Source: Verrucomicrobiaceae bacterium
Lineage (GTDB): Bacteria > Verrucomicrobiota > Verrucomicrobiia > Verrucomicrobiales > Verrucomicrobiaceae
Assembly: GCA_027486585.1 (NCBI GenBank)
Contig: JAIXOU010000030.1
Span: 39,254 to 103,253, forward strand
Direction of reading: 5' to 3'
DNA: 64,000 nt
Shown here: positions 1-8,379 of the stretch, one piece after another
Numbering within the stretch: position 1 is the first letter of the stretch
Layout of the letters: the number at the start of each line of letters is the position of its first letter
Notes under the pieces: model-generated
What the model saw: the letters and a program-made list of their open reading frames with translations, nothing else
Told to the model about the DNA's origin: nothing
The model's database searches: none
Position numbers and translations under genes: made by a program

Positions 1-40
1 GCGCCTCTCTGACTCGTCCACTCCTTCCATCAGCCAAGAT

Positions 41-475
41 ATGAAGCCCGAACTTAGCGAAACAGCACGCATCAAAGCGGAAGCTTTCATCCGCAACCAT
101 CGCGGCCTAAGCCAGGATGCCTTACTGCAAAGCCACGAGATTGCGATCTTTAATGAAAACTGGCAGAGGTTGATGAATAGTTTTTCGCCACGCGACAACC
201 AGCGCATGCAAGATGCCCAGGATACTTTCGTCGCCATCAACGGAAAAAAATCTGGGTTAAATTTGACCTTGCGCAATGTGGACGACCCCGCGTCCAGGGA
301 GATGATCGAGGCTGCCTTTTCAGATGATCCCGCTTACGTCGCGGACTGGTTGTTGCGCAAACTTGACGCCGCAACCTTCGAAACGGCGATCAGTCCCGGC
401 GTCAGCGAAACCAGTGAAGGGGTGAAAATCATCCGTGGTGGTCTGAAGAAATCAGGCCCTGTCACGCCGAAGTGA
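41..475 (+). CDS. hypothetical protein, 144 aa
   Basis: I do not recognise this protein. It is soluble-looking and helix-rich, with no signal peptide, membrane segment or catalytic motif. It contains an FNENWQRLMNSF stretch, and its last 25 residues are basic and Gly/Pro-rich. The ATG at 41 is the first start in the frame. The stop overlaps the GTG of the next ORF by four bases (GTGA), which suggests translational coupling and one transcript with the small ORFs up to 1243. The upstream context lies outside the window, so the start of the operon is not visible. Confidence 0.5.
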   Translation: MKPELSETARIKAEAFIRNHRGLSQDALLQSHEIAIFNENWQRLMNSFSPRDNQRMQDAQDTFVAINGKKSGLNLTLRNVDDPASREMIEAAFSDDPAYVADWLLRKLDAATFETAISPGVSETSEGVKIIRGGLKKSGPVTPK

Positions 476-861
476 AGCCGCGACACCGGCCAGCCTTTTC
501 TTTTCGTGCTCATGGCAGTGTGACCGCGATTGCAGGAAAGCCCTTTTTCAACCCCTCGGCACCCAACCCGCCGAAGGTCGAGGCCGAAGGCGCACGCTTG
601 CAAAGCCCGTCCTACCACACCGAACGCCGCGCCACGCTCCTCACCGTCGAAAAGCCCATCGTCTCGCTCACGATCACCCCGACCACCCCCTGCGTGCATC
701 CCGTCTTCGAGCTTCAAAAAGCCCCCAGGACGCTCTCACGCGCGGAACTGAACGGACGCGAACTGTCCGCCACCGACTACGCCTGGGACGGCCGCGTCTT
801 CTGGCTCAACGCCACCTTAAGGGAGCAGACCCAACTGCGGCTGGAGTTTGCAGCCCATTGA
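472..861 (+). CDS. hypothetical protein, 129 aa, possible C-terminal fragment
   Basis: Family not recognised. The ORF opens on a GTG that overlaps the preceding stop; a second GTG in frame lies at 520. The last 40 residues (around AELNGRELSATDYAWDGRVF) alternate in a way typical of the final strands of a beta-sandwich domain, whereas the first 20 residues look untailored. It may therefore be a small stand-alone beta domain or a remnant of a larger protein. The stop at 859-861 is one base from the ATG of the next ORF, which favours a real, tightly packed operon. Confidence 0.4.
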   Translation: MKPRHRPAFSFRAHGSVTAIAGKPFFNPSAPNPPKVEAEGARLQSPSYHTERRATLLTVEKPIVSLTITPTTPCVHPVFELQKAPRTLSRAELNGRELSATDYAWDGRVFWLNATLREQTQLRLEFAAH

Positions 862-862
862 C

Positions 863-1141
863 ATGCCCGCGCATTCATCCCCGCAAGCCACCTTGCATCA
901 AGAGACAGGCACGAACGATCCCGCCGTCGAACAAGCCATCTGTCTCTATCTCCCCGACGACCCAGCTTCTGCGCTCGCCTTGCTTCCAAGCATCCTTTGC
1001 GAAAACACACGCATGAAACTCGCCGCCCTCATCGCCCACAGCTGGGCACGGCAAAACATCAACGCCGCCTGGAACGCTGTCGCCCGCTCGCCACTGAGCG
1101 CCACCGAGAAGCAACTCATGTTCAACGAACTCTGGGGATGA
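863..1141 (+). CDS. hypothetical protein with WA-type helical repeat, 92 aa
   Basis: Unknown small protein. I chose the ATG at 863, one base after the preceding stop, over an upstream TTG at 848. Residues from about 45 on (LAALIAHSWARQNINAAWNA) resemble the Trp/Ala helical-hairpin repeats often seen in verrucomicrobial proteins, in which a unit carries W-A near its start and AAW near its middle. No enzymatic motif is visible. It is the third gene in the tight run beginning at 41. Confidence 0.45.
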   Translation: MPAHSSPQATLHQETGTNDPAVEQAICLYLPDDPASALALLPSILCENTRMKLAALIAHSWARQNINAAWNAVARSPLSATEKQLMFNELWG

Positions 1142-1147
1142 GCCGCC

Positions 1148-1243
1148 ATGCCATCTGAGCCTGACAGCCACGACGCCCACGACGAAGCCGAGCGCATCCG
1201 CGAGCGTCTGCCATGGCACATGCAGGAACTTCGGGAATGGTGA
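1148..1243 (+). CDS. small ORF, 31 aa
   Basis: An ATG at 1148, six bases after the preceding stop, opens a 31-codon frame ending in TGA at 1241-1243. The peptide is highly charged (several D, E, R and H) and ends LPWHMQELREW. Its spacing continues the tight gene run, which is the only support; it could be chance. It has no signal peptide and no recognised family. Confidence 0.25.
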   Translation: MPSEPDSHDAHDEAERIRERLPWHMQELREW

Positions 1244-1392
1244 GGATTGAGCCCATTTGGCTGCGGCGGTGAGATGGCCCTAGGGACTCAGCAGAGTAGC
1301 CGTGACGGCCGATCCAGATGGTCGGCGTTATCATAACACCCACTTATCTTGTGAAAAACGCGAGGACAGACCATGATGGGCGTTTGTCACCT

Positions 1393-4113
1393 ATGCCCAC
1401 ATTTCTACAGGCTTGTTCCATCGCCCTCATCTTCACGGTGTCTCTATTCGCACAGACGCCGCCTACCAAGACACCCAAGCCCGATCTCTTGACGCCTTCC
1501 GTCATCACGAATCCCGGGGCAGAGTTTCAAGACGAGGCACGCGGTGGCGCGATGATCATTGGGATGGATCGCACGCCGAAGGGACGGATCTGGGGTTGCT
1601 GGACGGGCACGGGGGATAAGCCGGATGGCTACTTCCTGCTCGCGACGAGTGATGACGATGGCGCGACGTGGTCGAAGCCGCGGGTGGCAGTCGGCGCACG
1701 GATGGAGGGGGCGCAGAAGGTCAGCGGGGCGCTGGTGGGGAATCTTTGGACGGACACGAAGGGGCGTTTGTGGCTGTTTTTCGATCAGCAGCTCGGCGAT
1801 CCGCAAAAACGCATCACGAACTGGTTCATGCGCTGCGATGATCCCGATGCGTCGGAGCCTTCGTGGAGCACGCCAGTGATGTTTGCGGAAGGTTGCACGC
1901 TGAACAAGCCGACGGTGCTCAAGGATGGCTCGTGGCTGCTGCCGGTCTCGGACTGGCACAAGAAAACGTGCCGTGTCTTTGAATCGACCGATGAAGGCGC
2001 GTCGTGGAAAGAGCGCGGCCATTTGCAGTTCCCCGATTGGGAGTACGACGAGCACATGATGATCGAGTTGAAGGATGGTCGCCTGTGGATGCTCGCACGC
2101 ACGAAAGGCCAGCCGCACGAGAGTTTCTCCAATGATGGCGGCAAAACGTGGAGCGAGCCGAAACAGGCCGCGACGGTGCAGAATGTGAATGCGCGCTTCT
2201 TCCTGCGTCGGCTCAAATCGGGCCGCATTTTGCTCGTGAAGAATGGATCGCCTGCCGAGCGCCTGCCGAAGCGCACGCACATGAGCGCGTGGCTTTCCGA
2301 AGACGAAGGCCAGACGTGGAAAGGCGGTCTGCTGCTCGATGAACGCAACGCGGTGTCGTATCCCGATGGCTTCGAAGCGCCGGATGGGCTCATCCACATT
2401 CTCTATGATTGGAATCGCCACAGCGACGCGGAGATCCTGATGGCGAAGTTTCGTGAGGAGGACGTGCTCGCGGGCAAAATCGTGTCGAAGGACGCGAAGC
2501 TGCTCATGCTCGCCAACAAAGCCACCGGCCCGAAGCCGGAGAAGCTCTACAACGGCATCGAACTGCCCGATCAATGGCCGCCGCGCTTCCGCGAGCCGAG
2601 CGATGCGGTGATGGAAGTGCCGTATTTGAAGAAGAAGCCCAAGGTGATCCCCATCGACCTCGGCAGGCAGCTCTTTGTGGATGATTTCCTCATCGAGAAA
2701 ACTACGCTCAAGCGCACCTTCCATCAGGCGAAGAAGTTCGAGGGCAATCCGGTCTTCAAAGCCGAGACGGAGCTTGAGAAGAAGCTCAACAACGTCGTCT
2801 ATCTCGGTCAGGGAGGGGTGTTTTATGAGCCGAAGGAGAAGCTATTCAAGATGTTCTACACGGCGGGCTGGCGCGGACCGCTGGCGCTGGCGACAAGTCC
2901 GGATTTGAAGACGTGGAAACGGCCGGAACTGGGCCTGCATGGAGGCAACCTTCTACTTCCCGAAGGTGCGGCCTGGAGCAGCGGCGCGAGGACCACAGCG
3001 GGCACGGACAATGCGCTGTGGTATGACAGCCATGCGAGCGATCCGAAGGAGCGGATCAAATACCTGACCTGCTGGAGTCATGTGCCGAAAGACCAGCAAC
3101 TGCCGGGGCTGACTCACAGCCTGCAGGTGTCCGATGGCGTGACGTGGTCGAAGCCGGTGCCCTGCACGACGCCTGCGGGAGATTATGGCTCGATCTTCTA
3201 CAATCCGTTCCGAAAGAAATGGGTGCAGAGCATCAAACAGGATGGGCCGCGCGGGCGCAGCCGCTACTATGTGGAAAGCGACACCTTCTTGGAAGGAGCC
3301 GACTGGGACAAGGCGGTGTATTGGACCAATGCGGATGCCAAGGACAAACCGGAGCCAGCGGGGAGCTATGCAGGCAATTCGCAGCAGGGCGATCCACCAC
3401 AGCTCTACAGCCTGGCGGCGGTGGCTTATGAAAGCCTCATGATCGGCATGCATCAGATTCATCGCGGACCAAACAATGGCATCTGCTCCAAAGGAGGCTT
3501 TCCCAAGCTCACGGACCTGGAACTCGGCTTTAGCCGCGACGGCTTCCATTGGGATCGGCCAGACCGACGTGGCTTCATCCGTGGAGAGCGTCGGGAAGGC
3601 GCCTGGGACCGGGCTTACCTGCACACGACGACGGGTGTCTTTGTCGTGCTGGACGACCAACTGGTCTTTCCTTACTGCGCCTACTCCGGCGATGCCGGGG
3701 GCGGGCGTGGAGACATCTACGGTGGAGCGAGCATCGGCCTCGCCACGCTGCGTCGCGATGGTTTTGCGAGCATGGATGGCTCTGGCGAGCTGACGACGCG
3801 ACCGGTGAAGTTCCAAGGCAAACATCTCTTCCTGAATGTGAACGGCGAAGTGCGTGTGGAAGTGCTCGATGAGGCTGGAAAGATTATCCGAAGCTCGAAA
3901 GTGGCTTCGGGAGATCAAACGAAGCTCAAAGTCGAGTGGGCGGATGCGTCCGATCTGTCCGATCAATCAGGCAAGAATGTGAAATTCCGCTTCCATCTCA
4001 CGAAGGGTTCCCTGTATGCTTTTTGGGTCACTTCGGATGAAAACGGAGCCAGCGGCGGTTATGTCGGCGCGGGTGGTCCGGCCTTCAACGGCGTGCGTGA
4101 TACCTCCAACTGA
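1393..4113 (+). CDS. exported sialidase-like / GH32-like fusion protein, 906 aa
   Basis: I chose the ATG at 1393 because it begins a clear signal peptide (MPTFLQACSIALIFTVSLFA); the frame is open back to 1318. Residues about 45-370 form a BNR/sialidase beta-propeller with four Asp boxes (SDDDGATW near 86, STDEGASW near 198, SNDGGKTW near 246, SEDEGQTW near 302). Residues about 430-880 start with LGRQLFVDDFLIEKT and resemble the GH32/GH43-like five-bladed propeller found in PVC exported glycosidases. It probably cleaves terminal acidic or furanosyl sugars outside the cytoplasm; the substrate is inferred. It is the first gene of an operon with the transporter at 4118 (4-base gap), a kinase and an aldolase. 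The 149 bases before it hold only a weak hairpin near 1308-1327. Confidence 0.8.
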   Translation: MPTFLQACSIALIFTVSLFAQTPPTKTPKPDLLTPSVITNPGAEFQDEARGGAMIIGMDRTPKGRIWGCWTGTGDKPDGYFLLATSDDDGATWSKPRVAVGARMEGAQKVSGALVGNLWTDTKGRLWLFFDQQLGDPQKRITNWFMRCDDPDASEPSWSTPVMFAEGCTLNKPTVLKDGSWLLPVSDWHKKTCRVFESTDEGASWKERGHLQFPDWEYDEHMMIELKDGRLWMLARTKGQPHESFSNDGGKTWSEPKQAATVQNVNARFFLRRLKSGRILLVKNGSPAERLPKRTHMSAWLSEDEGQTWKGGLLLDERNAVSYPDGFEAPDGLIHILYDWNRHSDAEILMAKFREEDVLAGKIVSKDAKLLMLANKATGPKPEKLYNGIELPDQWPPRFREPSDAVMEVPYLKKKPKVIPIDLGRQLFVDDFLIEKTTLKRTFHQAKKFEGNPVFKAETELEKKLNNVVYLGQGGVFYEPKEKLFKMFYTAGWRGPLALATSPDLKTWKRPELGLHGGNLLLPEGAAWSSGARTTAGTDNALWYDSHASDPKERIKYLTCWSHVPKDQQLPGLTHSLQVSDGVTWSKPVPCTTPAGDYGSIFYNPFRKKWVQSIKQDGPRGRSRYYVESDTFLEGADWDKAVYWTNADAKDKPEPAGSYAGNSQQGDPPQLYSLAAVAYESLMIGMHQIHRGPNNGICSKGGFPKLTDLELGFSRDGFHWDRPDRRGFIRGERREGAWDRAYLHTTTGVFVVLDDQLVFPYCAYSGDAGGGRGDIYGGASIGLATLRRDGFASMDGSGELTTRPVKFQGKHLFLNVNGEVRVEVLDEAGKIIRSSKVASGDQTKLKVEWADASDLSDQSGKNVKFRFHLTKGSLYAFWVTSDENGASGGYVGAGGPAFNGVRDTSN

Positions 4114-4117
4114 CCTC

Positions 4118-5050
4118 ATGAAGCGCTTCCTCGACTGGTTCAACAATCTCTACCCCGTGTGGCTCGTCACGCTGGCGGTCATCGCGTTTTTCAAGCCGCA
4201 GACCATGCTGTGGTTCGACAAGCCGTGGATCTTCTGGTCGCTGGCCGCGTCGATGCTCGGCATGGGACTCACGTTGAGTCTGGACGACTTCAAAGCCATC
4301 GGGAAGATGCCCGGCAGCGTGGCGCTCGGTTTTGTGGCGCAATATACGATTATGCCGATCTCCGGTTGGATGGTGGCAACAGCGTTGAAGCTGGAGCCGG
4401 GCCTCGCCGTGGGCATCATTCTGGTGGCGAGTTGCCCGGGCGGCATGGCGTCGAACATGATTAGCTACCTCGCCAAAGCGAATGTAGCGCTGTCCGTGGT
4501 GCTCACGATGGCCTCGACGATGTTGGCGTTCTTCTTCACGCCGATGTGGACGAGTCTGCTGGCGGGCAAGTATGTGCCCGTGGACGCGTGGGGCCTTTGT
4601 GTGTCCGCTTTTCAGCTTACCATCGCACCCGTCGTGCTCGGCGTGCTCATTCGATGGAAGCTGCCGCGCACGGCGGATCAAATCGGTGCCTGCGGACCCA
4701 CCGTGGCTGTGCTGGCCTTTACCCTCGTCAGTGGTGGCATCGTGGCGGCCAGCGCAGACGCCATCGCGGCGAATTTTGGCAAGCTCGCGCTCGCAGCCTT
4801 CGCGCTGCATGTGCTCGGTTTTGGCGTGGGGTATGCCCTATCAAAAGTGCTGCGCTATCCCGAGTCCGTCGCCCGCACGGTCAGCATTGAAGTCGGTATG
4901 CAAAACGGCGGCATGGCAGCCTCCCTCGCCCGCGAGCATTTCGCGACGATGCCGCTCGCGGCTGCGGCAGGCGTCTTCAGCGGCGTGCTGCAAAACGTTA
5001 TCGGCGGCCTGCTAGCCGCCTGGTGGAAACGCCGTCCGCCGTCCGCATGA
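4118..5050 (+). CDS. bile acid:sodium symporter (BASS) family transporter
   Basis: A 310-residue, very hydrophobic protein with about nine or ten membrane segments, the normal length for the bacterial SBF/BASS family of sodium-coupled organic-anion transporters. Family-typical features are the LVASCPGGMASNMISYLAKAN stretch (mid-protein, cation-binding crossover region) and EVGMQNGGMAASLA near the C-terminus, the second crossover. The ATG at 4118 was preferred over an upstream start at 4016 that would lie inside the sialidase gene. It follows that gene by four bases and overlaps the kinase start by four (ATGA). In this context it probably imports the acid released by the sialidase-like enzyme, for example a ketodeoxy sugar acid; that substrate is inference. 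Confidence 0.85.
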   Translation: MKRFLDWFNNLYPVWLVTLAVIAFFKPQTMLWFDKPWIFWSLAASMLGMGLTLSLDDFKAIGKMPGSVALGFVAQYTIMPISGWMVATALKLEPGLAVGIILVASCPGGMASNMISYLAKANVALSVVLTMASTMLAFFFTPMWTSLLAGKYVPVDAWGLCVSAFQLTIAPVVLGVLIRWKLPRTADQIGACGPTVAVLAFTLVSGGIVAASADAIAANFGKLALAAFALHVLGFGVGYALSKVLRYPESVARTVSIEVGMQNGGMAASLAREHFATMPLAAAAGVFSGVLQNVIGGLLAAWWKRRPPSA

Positions 5051-6171
5051 GCCGACGCAATATCTACTACTGGAAATGTGACCGCCCGGCAGCGTTTCAC
5101 GGCACGCAGTCGCGTGGCGTTACTGATGCGAACATCGAGAATCAACTTCATGAGGAGCTGCGGCGTCACTTTGATGCCAAGCAGGTCGATATGAAACCTG
5201 GTGTTGGTCAGGGCAATCATCTCACTTGGAATGCCAACATCGATGGCAAAGCCATGTTCGTGCGCGTCGAGAATGGACCTGAGATGGATGGTCACCTGGC
5301 CGTGGAGTCCGCTGGTCTGGATCGCGTGCGTGATATAGGCGTCGTCACACCGCAGGTGTTTGGCTGTGATGCGACCAGGAGTCGCGTTTCGTTTGCTTGG
5401 CAGGCCTTAGAGAGGATTCCAGCCCCCGATCTGAATCATTGGTTCAAGCAAGGAATGCTGGAGGTGCCGAGCATTGCGTTTGAGATTGGTCAGGCGGTAG
5501 CGAAATGGCAAGCGATCACGTTTGATGGATTTGGTATCTTAGAGTGGTCCGCACAGTCCTCTGTGCGGCATGGGGGCCGTGAGACACTCGAACCGCACAG
5601 AGGACTGTGCGGACCACATTCCAGCTACTTTGACTACTTCCAGCTTCGTCTTGATGAGCATCTCGCCTTTCTTGTTTCGCGTGGCTTTCTCACTTCCACG
5701 CAACGTGCCGAAATTGCTGCGGAGATCGACAGTCATCGAGTTTTGCTCGATCTCCCACAAGGCTGCCTAGTCCATAAAGACCTCGCGCTCTGGAACATCC
5801 TCGGTACCTGCGATCAAATCTCCGCGTTCATTGACTTCGACGACGCCATCAGTGGCGATCCAATGGACGATCTCTCCCTGCTAGCCTGCTTTCATGATGC
5901 GTCATTCCTTCAAAGAGCCTTCGAGGGCTATCAAAGCATGCGCGCCCTTCCCGAGTATCATCTTCGCCTCTTCTGGCTACACCTGCTGCGGAACATGATC
6001 GTGAAGGCGGTGATCCGTGTCGGTGCTGGTTACTTTGATCGCGATGATGGCTTCTTTCTCATCGGCAGCGGTTCCTCAGGGGCCAGTTTGCGTGAAACGA
6101 CTCAATCACGTCTAGCGCTGGCTTTGCAAGGCTTGCGGAAGGGCAGTGGCCTCGACATTCTCTCACCATGA
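5047..6171 (+). CDS. APH/choline-kinase-fold phosphotransferase with in-frame repeat insertion
   Basis: A 374-residue protein of the aminoglycoside phosphotransferase/choline kinase fold. The catalytic loop is LVHKDLALWNIL (H243, D245, N250) and the metal-binding motif is FIDFDDA (D263). The N-terminal lobe carries the glycine-containing GVGQGNHLTWN segment. The start at 5047 overlaps the transporter stop (ATGA), and the stop overlaps the aldolase start the same way. Between the lobes, about residues 167-191 are encoded by a perfect palindromic repeat (5544-5617), which adds WSAQSSVRHGG...GLCGPHS without breaking the frame. In this operon it is more likely a kinase for an imported sugar or small metabolite than an antibiotic-resistance enzyme. 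Confidence 0.75.
   Translation: MSRRNIYYWKCDRPAAFHGTQSRGVTDANIENQLHEELRRHFDAKQVDMKPGVGQGNHLTWNANIDGKAMFVRVENGPEMDGHLAVESAGLDRVRDIGVVTPQVFGCDATRSRVSFAWQALERIPAPDLNHWFKQGMLEVPSIAFEIGQAVAKWQAITFDGFGILEWSAQSSVRHGGRETLEPHRGLCGPHSSYFDYFQLRLDEHLAFLVSRGFLTSTQRAEIAAEIDSHRVLLDLPQGCLVHKDLALWNILGTCDQISAFIDFDDAISGDPMDDLSLLACFHDASFLQRAFEGYQSMRALPEYHLRLFWLHLLRNMIVKAVIRVGAGYFDRDDGFFLIGSGSSGASLRETTQSRLALALQGLRKGSGLDILSP
5544..5617. repeat. perfect 25-bp inverted repeat inside kinase ORF (family B)
   Basis: Left arm 5544-5568 and right arm 5593-5617 are exact reverse complements, separated by 24 bases. Each arm is also a small hairpin of its own: CCGCACAG / CTGTGCGG, eight base pairs around a four-base loop. 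The element is carried in frame by the kinase gene, and its encoded peptide looks unrelated to the kinase fold. It looks like a REP/MITE-type mobile palindrome that landed in a tolerant loop. Confidence 0.9.
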
Positions 6172-6881
6172 AAACGCACATCGGCACCTTTCTCTCCATC
6201 GGATCTCCCGCAGTCACGGAACTGGCCGCCGAGTGTGGCTATGACTGGGTTCTCATCGACTTGGAGCACGGCTGCGAATCCGAAGCTGCTTTGCCGAATC
6301 AACTGCGTGCCCTGCGCGGTAGCCAGACGCTGGGGATTGTGCGCGTGAGTGCTCCGCATCCCGATTTGATCAGCCGTGTGCTCGATTGGGGCGCGGATGG
6401 TATCATGATCCCACATGTCAATACCGTGGCGGAAGCACAGCATTGCGTGGATTCGGCTTATTACCCGCCGAGAGGCCATCGCGGTGTTTCTCGCACAGTT
6501 CGGGCGTATGGCTATGGCATGAGAGTTCCCGCTGGTGAGATGCCCAAACCGATCATCCTCGCCCAAATCGAGACCGCAGAGGGAGTCGCCAATGCCTCTC
6601 AAATCGCTGCCGTGGAAGGCATTGATGCCCTGTTCATCGGCCCGGCGGATTTGAGCTACGATTTGAAGGCCCGGAACTCACCACGCAGCTACGACGAATG
6701 TTTGAGCACCGTTGTGAAAGCTGCAAAGGACCAGGGCAAAGGCTGCGGTATTCTCGTGCGTCATGCGGACGACAAGGAGCAGATTAAAGCGCTCGGCTTA
6801 AACTGGCTCGCGATGGACTCCGACCTATCTCTCGTGCGCGAGGGCTTCAAGCGGAATTTGGCGATAGCCCAAAATGGGTGA
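6168..6881 (+). CDS. HpcH/HpaI-family class II aldolase
   Basis: A 237-residue TIM-barrel protein of the HpcH/HpaI family (2-keto-3-deoxy sugar-acid or 4-hydroxy-2-oxo-acid aldolases). Signatures in order: VLIDLEHG near residue 30, WGADGIMIPHV near 75, QIETAEGVANA near 127 (metal-binding Glu), and FIGPADLSYDL near 150. These enzymes use a divalent metal to release pyruvate from 2-keto-3-deoxy acids. The start overlaps the kinase stop (ATGA). As the last gene of a hydrolase-transporter-kinase operon it probably cleaves the imported sugar acid. It converges on the DUF1552 gene ending at 7047. Confidence 0.88.
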   Translation: MKTHIGTFLSIGSPAVTELAAECGYDWVLIDLEHGCESEAALPNQLRALRGSQTLGIVRVSAPHPDLISRVLDWGADGIMIPHVNTVAEAQHCVDSAYYPPRGHRGVSRTVRAYGYGMRVPAGEMPKPIILAQIETAEGVANASQIAAVEGIDALFIGPADLSYDLKARNSPRSYDECLSTVVKAAKDQGKGCGILVRHADDKEQIKALGLNWLAMDSDLSLVREGFKRNLAIAQNG

Positions 6882-7046
6882 CAGCAAGGACGCTGACGAA
6901 CTTCCATTCCTGACTCTAGGATAAAGTAATTTCCTTCATGGGCGGACTCTCTCCGCAGGTGAATGTGTAGCACTATCTTCAAAATCCTGATTCCAAGAGA
7001 GCCGCTGGAACTGGATAAAGAACGTCTTCGATCGACGAAGTTTTTG

Positions 7047-8333
7047 TCAGGCTACGATCTCCTTGAGCACACCGGAGCTGTCGCCATGACGCTCGGCATT
7101 GACGCCGATGCCGTGGAGCAGGGTGAGCCAAGTGTTGCACAGCGGCGTGTCCTTTGGCGCGACGATGTTGTGGCCAAGCTTGATGCCTGCGCCGCCGCCG
7201 GTCAGTAGCGTGGGGCAGTTGTCGAGGTTGTGCTCGGTGCGGATGTTACTGCCGTAGGCAAGGGCAACGTGATCGAAAAGGCGGCTGCCATCGGATTCCT
7301 TGGTGGCCTTGAGCTTGTCGATGAGTCCGGCGAGGAGTTCGCTTTGCGTTAGATCGCGCTGCTGCGAGGCCGCATACTTTTCGCCCATCGTCGAATGATA
7401 ATGACTCATGTCATGCGGCGCGACTTTGATGCCAATGCTCGTCATCAGTGTGCTCACTGGCTGCCGATAGGTCAGCACGCGGGTGCTGTCGGTCTGCATC
7501 GCGGCGATGATGATGTCATACATGATCTTGATCTCCTCTTTGCCCGCGAGGCCCTCTTGCGGCTGAGGGATCGGAGCCTTCGGCTGCGGCACACCGATCC
7601 ATTGCTCGTCTTTGCTGAGACGTGTCTCGATGTCGCGGATGCCCTGGAAGTATTCGTCGAGCTTGGCCTTATCGTTTTTACCGAGGCCACGCTGCATCGC
7701 TTTCGCGTTCTCCATCACTGTGTCTAGTACGCTACGCTTCTGAGCGAGCATCGCCTTCTGCTGCTCGATGGGCGTCGTGTCCTTGGAAAACAGCCGATGA
7801 AACGCCTCCACCGGGCCTTTATGACCACCGATGGGTTTGCCGCTCACGTCCCATGCCATTGACAGACCCGGTCCATGTCCAGATGCTTCCGCGTTCTCGC
7901 CACCATTGAGCTGGAGCGAGGCAAAACGTGTCTCCATGCCCAGCTTCGCTGCTGCGACCTGATCCGCCGAGATGCTGTTGTGAAACGTCTGTCCCGGCTC
8001 CGCGAAGCGGTTCGCACCGGTGAGCCACATCGTGCTGCCCCAGTGGCCTTCGTTCGAGTATTTGTTCCAAAGCCCCTGCACCACCGTGAAGTCCGCCTTG
8101 TGTCGAGCCAGCGGCTTCAAGCCCTCAGGCAGCGTGTAATCCTTCCCGGTTTGCTTGATGTCTGGAAACCACGTCTCCGTCGTGATGCCCCAACCAAAGC
8201 CGAGAAACACGAGGCGCTTCGGCGGCGCTGCAGGAGCAGCTGCAGAAGCAAAGCGACGAAAGCCCAGCGACTCCAAAGCGGGCAAGGCAATGAGTGAGGA
8301 GCTGGACTGAAGGAAGTGACGGCGGGTTTTCAT
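7047..8333 (-). CDS. DUF1552 exported protein, copy 1
   Basis: A 428-residue DUF1552 protein. It begins MKTRRHFLQSSSSLIALPAL, a twin-arginine-like export signal. The body has the family landmarks FLGFGWGITTETWFPD, HWGSTMWLTGANRF, VLTYRQPVSTLM, ALAYGSNI and CPTLLTGG, and a C-terminal LCNTWLTLLHGIGV. DUF1552 proteins have no established activity; their genes usually accompany DUF1592 cytochrome-like genes in PVC bacteria. This copy instead follows the efflux permease gene by 46 bases, while the nearest DUF1592 gene lies 6.7 kb away behind the two-component genes. It may be a displaced partner of that gene. Confidence 0.9.
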   Translation of the reverse strand: MKTRRHFLQSSSSLIALPALESLGFRRFASAAAPAAPPKRLVFLGFGWGITTETWFPDIKQTGKDYTLPEGLKPLARHKADFTVVQGLWNKYSNEGHWGSTMWLTGANRFAEPGQTFHNSISADQVAAAKLGMETRFASLQLNGGENAEASGHGPGLSMAWDVSGKPIGGHKGPVEAFHRLFSKDTTPIEQQKAMLAQKRSVLDTVMENAKAMQRGLGKNDKAKLDEYFQGIRDIETRLSKDEQWIGVPQPKAPIPQPQEGLAGKEEIKIMYDIIIAAMQTDSTRVLTYRQPVSTLMTSIGIKVAPHDMSHYHSTMGEKYAASQQRDLTQSELLAGLIDKLKATKESDGSRLFDHVALAYGSNIRTEHNLDNCPTLLTGGGAGIKLGHNIVAPKDTPLCNTWLTLLHGIGVNAERHGDSSGVLKEIVA

Positions 8334-8379
8334 GAACGATTAAACAAACGTGCTTTCGGCAACATCTATTGCGCTCGCT

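Noticed and set aside
1308-1327. Hairpin GCCGATCC / GGTCGGC before the sialidase-like gene
   Set aside because: Short, bulged stem without a T-tract or any second copy in the window.
1444-2724. 426-codon minus-strand ORF opposite the sialidase-like gene
   Set aside because: Arg/His/Leu-rich antisense translation with no recognisable motif; the plus strand encodes four Asp boxes over the same DNA.
5047-6171. Antibiotic-resistance aminoglycoside phosphotransferase
   Set aside because: The fold fits, but the operon context (hydrolase, transporter, aldolase) and the choline-kinase-like general motifs do not support a resistance role.
7026-7045. CTTCG-ATCGA-CGAAG followed by TTTTT as terminator for the aldolase operon
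   Set aside because: The stem is only five base pairs and sits directly beside the convergent stop codon; too weak to call.
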